Positions 25,237 through 35,136 of a DNA stretch of 64,000 bases are shown piece after piece. The stretch lies in the NCBI GenBank assembly GCA_963704975.1, contig CAVPIK010000021.1:1-64000 (forward strand). Direction: 5' to 3'. The translations under genes and the position numbers were made by a program. This DNA is from JAGNDO01 sp963704975. GTDB lineage: Bacteria > Chloroflexota > Anaerolineae > Caldilineales > Caldilineaceae. The notes beneath the pieces were generated by a model that saw nothing but the letters and a program-made list of their open reading frames with translations, was not told the origin of the DNA and did no database searches. Position 1 is the stretch's first letter. The number at the start of each line of letters is the position of its first letter.

Positions 25237-27942
25237 CACCCGATCCCGCCTCGCCCTGGTCCGCACGATCATTTTGATTGTCGTGGCCGGGGTGTTGCTT
25301 TTACTGGCCGGTCTGGTTGGCCGCGCCCACCAGCGGTCGGCAAGCCCTTTGCAGGCTGCCACCTCCCTGCCCGCCCCCACCCACCCAGCCATGCAAGCTC
25401 CTTTTATGGGTACCACAGTCGAGTTGGCGGCCCTTTCCCCCACTCAACGCCGTCTGGATCTGGCCCGGCTGCACGCCACGGGCATCGGCTGGGTGCGCCA
25501 ACGCCTGGACTGGGCGCAGATGGAACCCGAACCGGGCCGCTTCGATTGGGCCGTCGCCGACGATCTGGTTGCCGCCATTTTAGAAAACGAGTTGGTCCCC
25601 GTCTTGTTGCTGGACGGCAGCCCCGCATGGGCCAGATCGGGTCAAGACCGGGGGGGCGCAGAGACCCCCTTTGCGCCTCCGGAACAACCCGCTGATTTCG
25701 CCCGCTTTGCCGCCGCCGTGGCCGCTCGCTATGGGTCCAAGGTGACCTTCTATCAGCTTTGGGACGAGCCAAACGTGGCCCCCCACTGGGGCAACCGGCT
25801 GATCGACCCCGTGGGCTATGCCCGGCTCCTGGCCGCAGCCAGCCCCGCCCTGCGCGCCGCCGACCCGGACGCCGTGATCCTCCTGGCCGCCCTGGCCCCC
25901 ACGGTGGATCGGGGCCACACGGCCATCGACGAAATCACCTATTTGCAACGGCTCTATGCCGCCGGGGCCGCCCCGCATTTTGACGTCGTGGCCGTGCAGC
26001 CCTTCGGCTTCGGCCTGCCCCCCGCCTCCCCGCCCGACCCCAACGTGCTCAACTTCCGCCGGGCCGAACTCGTGCGCCGGGTCATGCTCGCCGCCGGGGA
26101 CGCCGCCACCCCCGTGTGGGCCGTGCGCTTCGGCTGGAATCAGCGGCTCTTTTCGCCCTGGGGCACGGTCTCCCCGGCCAACCAAGTCCGCTTTGCCCAA
26201 GACGCCGTCGCCCTGGCCTGGCAAGAATGGCCGTGGCTGGCCGCCCTGGGCTGGGCCATCGACCGCCCGGCGGCCCCCGCTACGGATCCCCTGTGGGGGT
26301 TCGCCCTGGTGGACGGTGTGGACGGTGTGGACGGTGTGGACACGGCCTCCCCGATTGGGGAGGCCCTACGTACCGCAGCCCCAATTGGGACACGTCCGTC
26401 GCCTGCCCCCGCTGCCAGGGTTGGGCTGGCAATGGGTGTTCCTGTTCGCCGCCGGGGTCGTGACGGTTTGGCGAGGCTGGGCCGCATCCCGGCTGCTGCC
26501 CTGGGCGGCCTGGGGCGAGGGCTGGATGCGTCGTCCGGTTTGGCTGCGGGCCGGGGCCTGGGTGATCTTGGTCGGGGTCTATTTTCTGGCCACTTGGCCG
26601 CCCGTCATCGTCCTGTGTTGGTTTTGGCCGCCCTGGCTCTTCTGGCCGAAGCCAGACAAGGCGCGCTCCTGGGGATGTGTTTGGCCATCGTTTTGCTGCC
26701 TTTCCACATCTATCACAAAGAGTTGGCCCTGGTCGGCGGCGTTCTGGCCGTGCCGCCCGCCTATGCCATGCTGCTTGCCACCCTGCCCGCGCTTGCCCGC
26801 ACCTTCCGGGAAGGGGCCACAAAATCTTGGGTTAAGACAGATTTCGTGGCCCCTTCCTGGAAGGTTGTCGCCACCGACTGGCTGGCCCTGGCCTGGCTGG
26901 GGCTGGGCGTTCTGGGCGCGCTGCAAGGCTGGCCGTGGCCCGCCTACGCCGTCGGGTTCACTCCAGACCGTGTTGGTCCCACTTCTGCTCTACGCCGGGG
27001 TGCGGATGCTGGCGGTGGAGGCATCGACAGCCAACGCATGATCCTGGGGGCGGCGGTCCTGGGGGCGGTCTTGGCCGCGGGCGTGGGGCTGTGGTCCTGG
27101 GCCGGGGGAGGCGGCACCGTGGTGGATGGCGTGCGCCGCTTGACCGGTCCGACTTTTTCGCCCAATCACATGGCGCTTTATTTGGAACGCTGCCTATTCC
27201 TGGCCATTGGCTTGGCCGCGTGCCGGGCCGAAAACGCTGGATCTGGGCCGGGGCTGGGCTGATCATCGTGGCGGCCTTGGCGTTGACCGCCAGCCGGGGA
27301 GCGTGGCTGCTGGGCATCCCCGCCGGGGTGGTCACCTTGTGGGTGTTGGGACGATCCATTCGTCAACCCGCCGGGTCACGGACCCGGCTAGAGCAAAATA
27401 AAGGGCCGAACTCCTTACGCAAAGGTGTCGGAGGACTTCTGGCCTGGATTGGATTGATCGGGTTGGTCGGCGGGGCGGGGTTGTTTTGGCTGTGGGGGGA
27501 GCGGCTCACCAACAGCGCCACCATCATCGGGCGGCTGTATGTGTGGCGGGGAAGCCTGGCGCTGTGGCTGGACCATCTGTGGCTGGGGGTGGGGCCGGGT
27601 CGCTTTGTGTGGCGCTATCCGGCCTATGTCTTGCCCCAGGTCGCCAACGATCCCAATTTGCTTCATCCCCACAACCTGTGGCTGGAAGCGGCCACCGGCG
27701 GCGGCATCCTGGGGCTGATCTGGCTGGGCGCGGCGTTGGTCATTGGTGTCCGCTTGATGCGCCACCAATCCAGCGCCCTCTCCCCGGCCCAGCGGTGGCT
27801 GCGGGCAGGGGTGGCCGCCGGGCTGGTCGCCGGCCTTGCCCACGCCCAGGTGGACGCCTTCGCCGCCCTGCCGGATTTGGCCGCTTGGAACTGGCTGGCG
27901 TTGGGAATTTTGGTAATGTGGGGGACAGGTCAGCGTAAGTAG
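25229..27942 (+). CDS. Fused glycosidase-like domain plus O-antigen-ligase-like membrane protein (frame-corrected)
   Basis: TTG 25229 overlaps the CHAT gene by 8 bases. The first 35 residues form a membrane helix. Residues about 55-380 resemble the TIM barrel of GH5/GH39-type glycosidases (GIGWVRQRLDWAQMEPEPGR, FYQLWDEPNVAPHWGNR, PHFDVVAVQPFGF). The acid/base Glu is present in WDEPN, but where the nucleophile Glu is expected (usually W-x-T-E-x-G-W) the text reads VWAVRFGWNQ. A polytopic part follows with Wzy_C marks (LTASRGAWLLGIPAG, GRLYVWRGSLALWLDHLWLG, LHPHNLWLEAATGGGILG). Frame breaks lie near 26395, 26610, 26950, 27030 and 27230. Both parts being one protein is inferred from continuous overlapping frames without an intervening start signal. 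Confidence 0.68.
26326..26370. repeat. Tandem 9-bp repeat and small palindrome at the domain junction
   Basis: GGTGTGGAC is repeated three times, encoding DGV repeats, then GCCTCCCCGATTGGGGAGGC forms a perfect palindrome resembling the ends of the dispersed MITE-like element. It falls at the boundary between the glycosidase-like and ligase-like parts. Confidence 0.55.
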
Positions 27943-28002
27943 CTTGGTAGTTTTTGCGCGTTCGGTCAAAGTGCTGAACGCACATCAAATCCTAACGTCA
28001 AC

Positions 28003-28076
28003 CCGTTCGCACCAGGGGGTGCGAACTCCTCAGTTGGTCATGCGCCAGCGGAGTTCGCACCCCCTGGTGCGAACGG
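28003..28076. repeat. Perfect 27-bp inverted repeat with self-palindromic arms
   Basis: Arms 28003-28029 and 28050-28076 are exact reverse complements around a 20-base loop. Each arm contains TTCGCACC and GGTGCGAA, so each can also fold alone. No T-run follows. It lies between convergent genes and may limit transcription from both sides. Confidence 0.7.
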
Positions 28077-28133
28077 CCATACCCGCCATGACCTTTTGAT
28101 CATACATTGCCACAAACTATGCACCCAAATTAA

Positions 28134-28167
28134 AAAGAGGGCCACCCTGATCAGGGTGGCCCTCTTT
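28134..28167. terminator. Bidirectional intrinsic terminator
   Basis: A perfect 34-base palindrome (AAAGAGGGCCACCCTGA and its complement) flanked by A and T runs, 40 bases after the stop of the minus-strand lipoprotein gene. It can end transcription from either side. Confidence 0.88.
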
Positions 28168-28208
28168 GTTTTTACATTCGTATCAGCGCAAGAAGTGCCG
28201 CCGAAGGC

Positions 28209-29909
28209 TTACTGGTTGAGCATCAGATTGAAGTTCACGTCAGAGCCAGGGACCAGGGGCAGAATCTGTTGCTGGATCAGGCCGTTGATGCCCGGATCTT
28301 CCATGATGGTGCCCTTCATGAAGGGAGCCAACAGTCGCAGCACTTCGACCAGGGAATCCACGTCGTATTGCAACGCCACAGCCGATTCCTGGTTGAGCAG
28401 CAGATCAAACTGGCCGGGGGTGTTGACAGCCTGAACCTGATTGGCCCCAACCTGGGACAAAACAGAACTGAGGTTGGCAGGTAGGTCCACGGCCACACCC
28501 ATCTGATCCTGCAATTCCTGACCAGTGAGGGGGCCGACAGACTTGAGCTTATTGCTCTTGTCAAAGGAGACGTTCATGTGCAGGACCGGCGGGGCAAAGT
28601 CGCCCAAGTCCGGGGCCTGGATGCCATCGGCAAAGGGATCGCCAACCGCAACAGCTTCTGCACCGGCGGCCAAGGGCAGATTCAAACTGGCGGAAACACC
28701 CGTGTCTTTGAGCAAATTCACAATGGTAGAGACCAAGGTGGGCTGAAAGCCAGCCAGAGATCCCACCAGTTGGGAGACCGCCGGTAAGGTCGCGTCGTTC
28801 AGGGCCACGGTGGGCAAAGTAGCCCCGTTGGCGGCCAACAGAATTTGATCGACGCCCGCTACCTTAACATCCAACTGTTGCAGATTTGCCTCTTGCAACT
28901 GCCCAACCATGGCCGGTGGCACCAAGGTGAGGAGGTTGAAGCCATACAGGCCCAACTGTCCTTCTTGGTTCAGAGTGAAGGGGAGCTTACCCAAAACGGT
29001 CTTACCCGCTGCCGGGCCATTGAGCGCCGCCACAATCCGCACATCCGCGCCGGGCAGTTTGGGCAGCAGATCCTTGATCTGCGCCACCAAAGCCGGATCG
29101 GAGACAAAGGGTTCGACCAACGCCATGGTTCGACCGAGGGAAGCACTGTCATAGGCCAAGCCAGGCAGAGGTTTGCCGTTTAGCCCAAAGTCGATGCCGT
29201 TGGGATTGGTGGCAATCGAGATTGTCTCGGCACCGATGGTCTTCAAGGTGCTGAGCAGATCAGGCGTTAGAATCCCATCCAACCCAAAACTCATACCCAG
29301 GGCGCTCTCCAACTGGGAGAGGGGCAGGCCGTCGAGGCTGACGCTACCGCTGCTATCGATGGCCAAGCCGCTGACATCGAAGGGGCCAATGGTGGTGGCG
29401 TCGGGGGTTTCCGGTGTAAAGGTGGTTTCACCCTTCCATCGCGGAATGTCCAACGCCGTCTGGCCTGCGCCGACGGGCAGGTTCAGGGCTGCGCCCAAAC
29501 CAATGCGCCGCGCCCAGGTCAACCCGGTCGAGATGGTCCCTGCGTTGGGCAGGTTGGGTACCTTGGGCAGAATCTCTTGCACGGTGGCAAAAGAATCATC
29601 ATCCCAGGTAAGGTAGGGCAGATCTTCGCCGTTGGCATAGGGATGGACGCCGTTGTGGCCCACACGAATGTTCAACTGCTGGATGTTGGCGGCCTGAAGC
29701 TGACCAACCTGATCGGCGGTGAGGAGAGGATTGCCGCCAAGAAGCGTAAAGCCAAAGACTTTGGCTGACCCATCGGCCTGAATTTTGACAGGAACTGAGG
29801 GCAAATTGAACAATGTGGAGCCACTACCGCTACCCCCACATGCGCCTAAAAGCATGGCGGTGATAATAAGTAGAAGCACTAATTGGTAATTCCGGGGTCT
29901 TGCCTGCAC
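28209..29909 (-). CDS. Lipoprotein with duplicated A-B repeat architecture, function unknown
   Basis: The GTG at 29909 is chosen because GGGAG lies about eight bases upstream and the next residues form a lipoprotein signal (LLLIITAMLLGACGG). The mature protein has four related units of roughly 110-130 residues in an A-B-A-B order. Type A units start VGQLQAANIQQLNIRV and VGQLQEANLQQLDVKV and close with GLGAALNLPVGAG and VSASLNLPLAAG. Type B units contain GLNGKPLPGLAYDSASL and LLNQESAVALQYDVDSL and close with LPKLPGADV and LPLVPGSDV. There are no catalytic motifs or cysteines apart from the lipid anchor. It is probably a surface-exposed repeat protein. I do not recognise the family. Confidence 0.75.
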   Translation of the reverse strand: MQARPRNYQLVLLLIITAMLLGACGGSGSGSTLFNLPSVPVKIQADGSAKVFGFTLLGGNPLLTADQVGQLQAANIQQLNIRVGHNGVHPYANGEDLPYLTWDDDSFATVQEILPKVPNLPNAGTISTGLTWARRIGLGAALNLPVGAGQTALDIPRWKGETTFTPETPDATTIGPFDVSGLAIDSSGSVSLDGLPLSQLESALGMSFGLDGILTPDLLSTLKTIGAETISIATNPNGIDFGLNGKPLPGLAYDSASLGRTMALVEPFVSDPALVAQIKDLLPKLPGADVRIVAALNGPAAGKTVLGKLPFTLNQEGQLGLYGFNLLTLVPPAMVGQLQEANLQQLDVKVAGVDQILLAANGATLPTVALNDATLPAVSQLVGSLAGFQPTLVSTIVNLLKDTGVSASLNLPLAAGAEAVAVGDPFADGIQAPDLGDFAPPVLHMNVSFDKSNKLKSVGPLTGQELQDQMGVAVDLPANLSSVLSQVGANQVQAVNTPGQFDLLLNQESAVALQYDVDSLVEVLRLLAPFMKGTIMEDPGINGLIQQQILPLVPGSDVNFNLMLNQ

Positions 29910-30201
29910 GTGCAGTCTCCCTTCGTAATGCGAGTATTTTGTGTGATAAGTCAATAAAAGGGTGGTATGCGGAGAGTTCAAGTCCTGGATGAGGGGTTCT
30001 TTGGACTTTAGGGTATCAATTTCAGCCTAACTAGATAAAAATAGTTTCGGCAGATTTTCAATTATACGATAAAACACAAGATGTGTACATGATACAACAT
30101 TTTTTCACAAGATACAAACGCCAATTTAAGCAAATCAACGGTCGATCTTTCGCTTTTGAAGGAAGGCCATTTTTACCGCAAAACTGCCAAGAACGCGCCG
30201 A

Positions 30202-31908
30202 TCATGGGGTCGTGGGCAATCGATAGGTGTCGGGATTTCCCAGAGGCAGGCCCATCCGTTGCCGCAGGGCATCCGACATGGCTTCCTGTTCGTTCCACGG
30301 GTGTTCGATCTCGCCGAAGCACATGCTGCGCTCGTGGCCCTTGCCAAAGGCTGCCACCACATCCCCAGGTTGAGCCATTGCCACGGCGCGCTGGATGGCG
30401 GTGACCCGGTCCGGCTCGACCACGAAGGCGGTGGCCGGGGCGAACGCCGCCACCCCGGCGGCGATCTCTCGGTTGATGGCATCCAGATCCTCTGTGCGGG
30501 GGTCCTCGGCAGTGATCACGCAGAAATCCGCCAGCCGGCCGCCCACCTGGCCCATGAGCCGCCGCTTGGCCCCGTCTCGCAGACCGGCGCTGCCGAAGAG
30601 GGCGATCAGGCGACCGGGTTTGCCGTCGGGGCCCTGGCCCACCAGGGGACGCAGGGTGGTCAGCGCCCGTTCCAGGCTGGCGGGGGAGTGGGCAAAGTCC
30701 ACCACGGCCAGGAAGGGCTGGCCCAAATCCATGCGCTGCATACGACCCAGCACGCCGTCCAGCCCGGCCACCCCCTGCTGAATGGCCGCCGGATCAATTT
30801 GCAAAGAGAGGGCGACCGTGGCGGCGCAGAGAATGTTGGCCACGTTGAATTCACCGATCAGCCGGGTGGTGATGGGGAAGCTGCCGCCCCACCAGTGCAG
30901 GGTGAAGCGGGTGGCGTCGGGGCGATGCTCGATTTCCGTGGCGAAAAGATCTCTGGCCACCCCTGTCGAGGACGTACGGGAGAGGCCGTAAACCCGTACG
31001 GGCACAAACCCGGCGTGATTTCCTTCTTCTTCCGCCAAAACAGCGGTGAGGGCAGGGAAGCTGATGGGATCGTCCCCGTTGAGGACGGCGCAGCGGGGCA
31101 CGCCGGGTTTGGGCGCCGAGCCAAAGATCATGCGGAAGAGTTTGGCCTTGGCCGCCACATAGGCTTCCAGCGTGCCATGATAATCCAAATGTTCGTGGGT
31201 GATGTTGGTGACCGCGGCCACATCAAAGGCCACCCCGGTCACCCGGTCTTGGTCCAGGCCGTGGCTGGTGCATTCGACCACGGCATAGGCGCAATCCGCC
31301 GCCCGCATTTGGGCCAGGAAAGCTTGGACTTGGGGGGCGTCCGGCGTGGTGACGTGCAGACCGGTGTCCACGGCTTCGCCCCGAATGCGGGCGGCCACGG
31401 TGGTGATGACGCCGACCCGGCCAGGGTCAGGGGGCGTGGGGGCGGTGGCGGCGATCAGGATCGATTCGAGCAGGGTGCAGGTGGTGGTCTTGCCGTCTGT
31501 GCCGGTGACGCCGACGACGGCCAGATCTCGGCTGGGGAAGTTGTAGATTCCGGCGGACAACCAGGCCAGGGCGGCGCGGCTGTCAGCAACCTGAATATAG
31601 GGGATCGAGTCAAGGGGGGCGTGACCCGCTGCGCTCAATTGGGCCAGGGTCTTTGTGCCCATCAGTGCGGTGGCCCCTCGCTCCACGGCAATCGGGATGA
31701 AGGCGTGGCCGTCTCGACTGCCGCCGGAGACCGCCACAAAGAGGGTGCCTGGGTTGACTTGGCGGCTGTCCGCTGTCACATCACCCACGGCGGGATCGTG
31801 CGCAGACAGCACCGACGGCGCAATCACCAATCCTGGGGGCAGATGGGCCAGTAGCCAGGAGAGGGGACGCGCCGTCGGTGAATTGTCTTGGGTATCCGGG
31901 TGTGGCAT
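30202..31908 (-). CDS. murE: UDP-N-acetylmuramyl-tripeptide synthetase (MurE)
   Basis: Cytosolic Mur ligase that adds the third amino acid to UDP-MurNAc-L-Ala-D-Glu. Start ATG 31908 (MPHPDTQDN). Motifs in order: DSRQVNPGTLFVAVSGGSRDG (UDP-binding N domain), VVGVTGTDGKTTTCTLLES (P-loop), NITHEHLDYHGTLEAYVAAK (central domain), LDGVLGRMQRMD and VVDFAHSPASLERAL (MurE signature), then the C domain. The amino-acid selectivity motif, DNPR in diaminopimelate-adding enzymes, reads EDPRTE. That keeps the Arg but changes the first two positions, so the third residue (DAP, Lys or Orn) cannot be assigned safely. No frame problem. Other mur genes are not adjacent. Confidence 0.9.
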   Translation of the reverse strand: MPHPDTQDNSPTARPLSWLLAHLPPGLVIAPSVLSAHDPAVGDVTADSRQVNPGTLFVAVSGGSRDGHAFIPIAVERGATALMGTKTLAQLSAAGHAPLDSIPYIQVADSRAALAWLSAGIYNFPSRDLAVVGVTGTDGKTTTCTLLESILIAATAPTPPDPGRVGVITTVAARIRGEAVDTGLHVTTPDAPQVQAFLAQMRAADCAYAVVECTSHGLDQDRVTGVAFDVAAVTNITHEHLDYHGTLEAYVAAKAKLFRMIFGSAPKPGVPRCAVLNGDDPISFPALTAVLAEEEGNHAGFVPVRVYGLSRTSSTGVARDLFATEIEHRPDATRFTLHWWGGSFPITTRLIGEFNVANILCAATVALSLQIDPAAIQQGVAGLDGVLGRMQRMDLGQPFLAVVDFAHSPASLERALTTLRPLVGQGPDGKPGRLIALFGSAGLRDGAKRRLMGQVGGRLADFCVITAEDPRTEDLDAINREIAAGVAAFAPATAFVVEPDRVTAIQRAVAMAQPGDVVAAFGKGHERSMCFGEIEHPWNEQEAMSDALRQRMGLPLGNPDTYRLPTTP

Positions 31909-31933
31909 AGAATGAAAAGGGTGCGAGCTTAGG

Positions 31934-33400
31934 TTAAGATTTGCGCGGCCCACGCAGGACTGCAAAACCAGCCACGATGATCACCAGAAGAAGAAGTAGA
32001 CCGGCCCCCACTACAATGGGCGGCAGTTGGAATACTTCGCCAGACCCGGCATCGCTGGAAGCGGGAACTTCCGTGGGGACGGGGGTATTTTCTACCGCGG
32101 CGGGCGTGTCCGTGGGCGGGACGGGTGTGTCAACTACAGGGGCAAGGGTCGGCTGGGCGGCGGGTTCTTCGACCACCACGGTGGCCTCTGCCGGGGCACC
32201 TGGCACGTCGATCACCAAGGGTTGCTCTGGTGTCGCCTCGGCGATGGGCGCAAGGGTGGGCACCGCTGTGGGGGTTGGGGGAATCGCGCTGGCGGCCAAG
32301 GGGGCCAGTGTGGCAAAAGAGCCGAAGGAGAAGCCTCGATCATCCGTGCGCAGGACCCAATCCACGGAACTGCCGGCATACACCGTGCCGTTGCTGCTGG
32401 CAGCCAAGGCCCAGATGGCGTTGTTGTTTGGGACGCCATCCACCGCTGCCGAAAGCCACTGCTCGCCGGAGCCGCTGCGCACCCCAGAGTCTGTGGCGGC
32501 GACCAAGCCGGTGCCTGCGCTGACCAGATCCCAAATGCTGACATCTGCGGGGAAGCCGGCCACTTGGGTCCAAGTCTCGCCGTCCGTGCTGCTCAACAGC
32601 CCGGAGCCGATGGTGCCCACAAAGAGGCTACCCCCCTGCTCGACCATGCTATAGGCGATGATGCCGGCGGGGAAGGCGGCAGACTTGACCCATGTCTGTG
32701 TGGCGCTGTCCAGGGCATAGACGCCGTCGTGGGTACCGGCGTACATCACGCCGTTGAAGATCTGGAACGAGCGTACCCGGGTGGCGTCCCCGGTCAGCCC
32801 CAAGGCCAGGGATTGCCAAGATTGGCCCCCGTCCGTGCTGGTGAGGACGCCGTCAAAGCGCGTGCCCGCATAGAAGGTGGCGGTTCCGTTGACCACGGCG
32901 GAATAGAGTTCGCCCACGGCGCTGCTGGCCCCAATCAGGGCTTTGAAGGCGGGTACCTCTTGCCAGGTGCTGCCACCGTCGGCGCTGCGGAAGAGATAGC
33001 CGAAGCCGCCATCCGCCGCCAGCACAATGGACGGGTTGACCGGATCGTAGGCGATGTCGGCAATGCTGATGTCGGGCCGCAGCCCGGTTCCGGCGGGAGC
33101 CCAGGTGGCGCCGCCATCCGCGCTGCGGAAGATGCTGCTCAGTTCCGGCGTGTTGATGGTGCCAGCCAAGACCTGAGCCGAATCGCTTGGCGAGGTGGCC
33201 AGACTGATCACCGCGTTGACGCTGGGGGCAGTCGGGCCAGGGGGCGTCTCGGCCTGGGCTGCGCTGGGGGCGGGCAGCAGCAAGGCCAGGATCAAGAGCA
33301 GGATCAACCAGCGCAGGCTGGAATCCGCCGCCGGGACGGAACCTAGTTCTGTGCGAGCGGTCGAAGAATGATGATGGTTGGCATAGGTAGTATGAGACAT
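31934..33400 (-). CDS. Membrane-anchored beta-propeller (BNR/Asp-box) protein
   Basis: Exported protein of 488 residues. ATG 33400 has AAGGAG upstream. A signal anchor (LRWLILLLILALLLPAPSAAQ) is followed by a propeller with Asp-box repeats (RSADGGATW, RSADGGSTW, TSTDGGQSW, SSTDGETW) at roughly regular spacing. Next comes a long Pro/Thr/Val-rich stalk (VPTLAPIAEATPEQ, PVPPTDTPAAVENTPVP), then a C-terminal membrane helix (VVGAGLLLLLVIIVAGFAVL) and a short basic tail (RGPRKS). This layout presents the propeller on a stalk outside the membrane. Asp boxes occur in sialidases and YCF48-like or sortilin-like proteins; no sialidase active-site residues were identified. Its start is 199 bases from the nuoN end, beyond a terminator. 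Confidence 0.82.
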   Translation of the reverse strand: MSHTTYANHHHSSTARTELGSVPAADSSLRWLILLLILALLLPAPSAAQAETPPGPTAPSVNAVISLATSPSDSAQVLAGTINTPELSSIFRSADGGATWAPAGTGLRPDISIADIAYDPVNPSIVLAADGGFGYLFRSADGGSTWQEVPAFKALIGASSAVGELYSAVVNGTATFYAGTRFDGVLTSTDGGQSWQSLALGLTGDATRVRSFQIFNGVMYAGTHDGVYALDSATQTWVKSAAFPAGIIAYSMVEQGGSLFVGTIGSGLLSSTDGETWTQVAGFPADVSIWDLVSAGTGLVAATDSGVRSGSGEQWLSAAVDGVPNNNAIWALAASSNGTVYAGSSVDWVLRTDDRGFSFGSFATLAPLAASAIPPTPTAVPTLAPIAEATPEQPLVIDVPGAPAEATVVVEEPAAQPTLAPVVDTPVPPTDTPAAVENTPVPTEVPASSDAGSGEVFQLPPIVVGAGLLLLLVIIVAGFAVLRGPRKS

Positions 33401-33529
33401 GACAATCTTCTCCTTGGTGCCGGGATGTTGTACACAGGTTAGCCTTCGGATGGCTTTGGGAATTTTCTGTCCCATTCAGCCCATGGGCAAAAAACATAAA
33501 CACTTATGCTGATTATACGTTAAGTACAA

Positions 33530-33568
33530 AAAACGTCAAGGAGCAACCAAGCGGCTCCTTGACGTTTT
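33530..33568 (-). terminator. Terminator of the minus-strand nuo cluster
   Basis: AAAACGTCAAGGAGC (33530-33544) and GCTCCTTGACGTTTT (33554-33568) form a perfect 15-bp stem. Read on the minus strand it follows the nuoN stop and runs into a T-run. Confidence 0.85.
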
Positions 33569-33598
33569 ATTTGTGCAAACAGTCGGTTGGGGATCGGT

Positions 33599-35099
33599 CT
33601 AGAAACCCACAGCCAAGAGCTGTTGCGCCGCCGTATTGGCCCATTCGATAAAGTTGGGGGGGTAAAGACCAATCCACAGCGTGAAGATGGTGCAAATGAC
33701 CAGGACAGTACTCATGGAGACGGGCATGGTCACTGGGGTGGGTTCTGTCTCTTCGTCACTGGCAAAGAACATCACCCGCACGATATTCACATAGTAATAG
33801 GCTGCCACACCGGCGTTGATCAGGGCGACACCGGCCAACCAGAAGTATTGGCGCTGGATGGCTGCCCCAAAGACATAGAACTTGCCCATGAAGCCGCCCG
33901 TGGCCGGAATCCCTGCCAGACTGAGCAGGAAGATGGTGAACATGAAGGCCAAGGCCGGGGCACGTCTGGAGAGTCCCGTATAGGCGCTGATGTCCGTGCT
34001 GCCCAGCCGCTCCTCGATCACCATGACCACCAAGAAGGCACCCACGTTGGTGAAGAGATAGGCGAAGATGTAGATCAAGACGCCGTTTAGCCCGTTCATG
34101 CCGCTGGTAGAGCCGGCGGCTACGGCGGCCAACCCCATCAAGATGTAGCCAGCCTGGGCCACGGAACTATAGGCCAACATGCGCTTGATACTGGTCTGGC
34201 GCAGGGCGATCAGGTTGCCCATGCTCATGGTCAACATGCTAAGACCGGCCAGCAGAGGGGCCCAGTCGCCGATGTAGACGCTGAGGGCGACCACAAAGAC
34301 CCGTACGGTCACCGCAAAGCCAATGGCCTTGGACGCCGTAGAGAGGTACGCAGTGACCGGTGTCGGTGCGCCGTCGTAGGTGTCCGGTGCCCATTGATAG
34401 AAAGGGGCCAGACTCATCTTGAAGCCAAAGCCGACCAGGGTCAGCAGGGTGGCGGGCACGATGATCGGTCGCATGGCGTCCGAGGCGGCAAAGGCAGTGC
34501 CGATGGCTCGCAGATCCAGCGTTCCCGCCGCACCGTAGAGCAGGCTGATGCCGTAGAGCATCACCGCGGAGGAGACGGAGCCAAAGAGGAAGTATTTCAG
34601 ACCCGCTTCGGCGCTGCGGGGATCATCCCGCAGGAAACCGGCCAGGATATAGCTGGTGATGGAGAGAAACTCAATGGCGATGTAGAGCAGGACCAAATTG
34701 TTGGCGCTGGCCGCGATACTCATGGCCAGGGTGACAAAGAGGAACATGCTCCAGAATTCGCCCTTGTGATCCGTGCGGCTGTTCATGTAGCGTGCCACCG
34801 GCCACCGCCACCAAGACCATCCCGATCAGGATGGTGACCTTGAAGAAGATGGCGAACGCGTCTACATCCATCATGGTAAAGGCGACCTGGGAGGCCCCAT
34901 TTGCCACGAAATACTTTTCCGCCATGTCAATTTGGAAGAAGGTCGCCACCAGGGCAGCCAACAACCAAAGCACAGTAATGGCTACATAGCCATTGCCGGA
35001 GCCTTTTTCATCTTTATCCTCAAAGACAGTGAGTAAAAAGACAATCAGGCCACCGAACAACAGAATGAGTTCGGGTGCAATCAATCCAAATCCGTTCAA
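33599..35099 (-). CDS. nuoN: NADH-quinone oxidoreductase subunit N, cluster 1 (frame-corrected)
   Basis: Antiporter-like membrane subunit, the last gene of the membrane-only cluster. Start ATG 35099 (MNGFGLIAPELILLFGG). Marks: AIEFLSITSYILAGFLRDDPRSAEAGLKYF (conserved Glu in helix 5 and Lys region), GFGFKMSLAPFYQWAPDTYDG, KRMLAYSSVAQAGYILMG and AFLVVMVIEE. The corrected length is about 499 residues, normal for NuoN. One extra base near 34797 breaks the frame between VLVAVAG and ARYMNSRTDHKGEF. The plus-strand cluster has a separate NuoN at 59185 with different sequence, so these are paralogues rather than a recent duplication. Confidence 0.92.
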
Positions 35100-35136
35100 G
35101 GCTCGCCCCCTTGCCTATGACAGGTTTTTGACAAAC

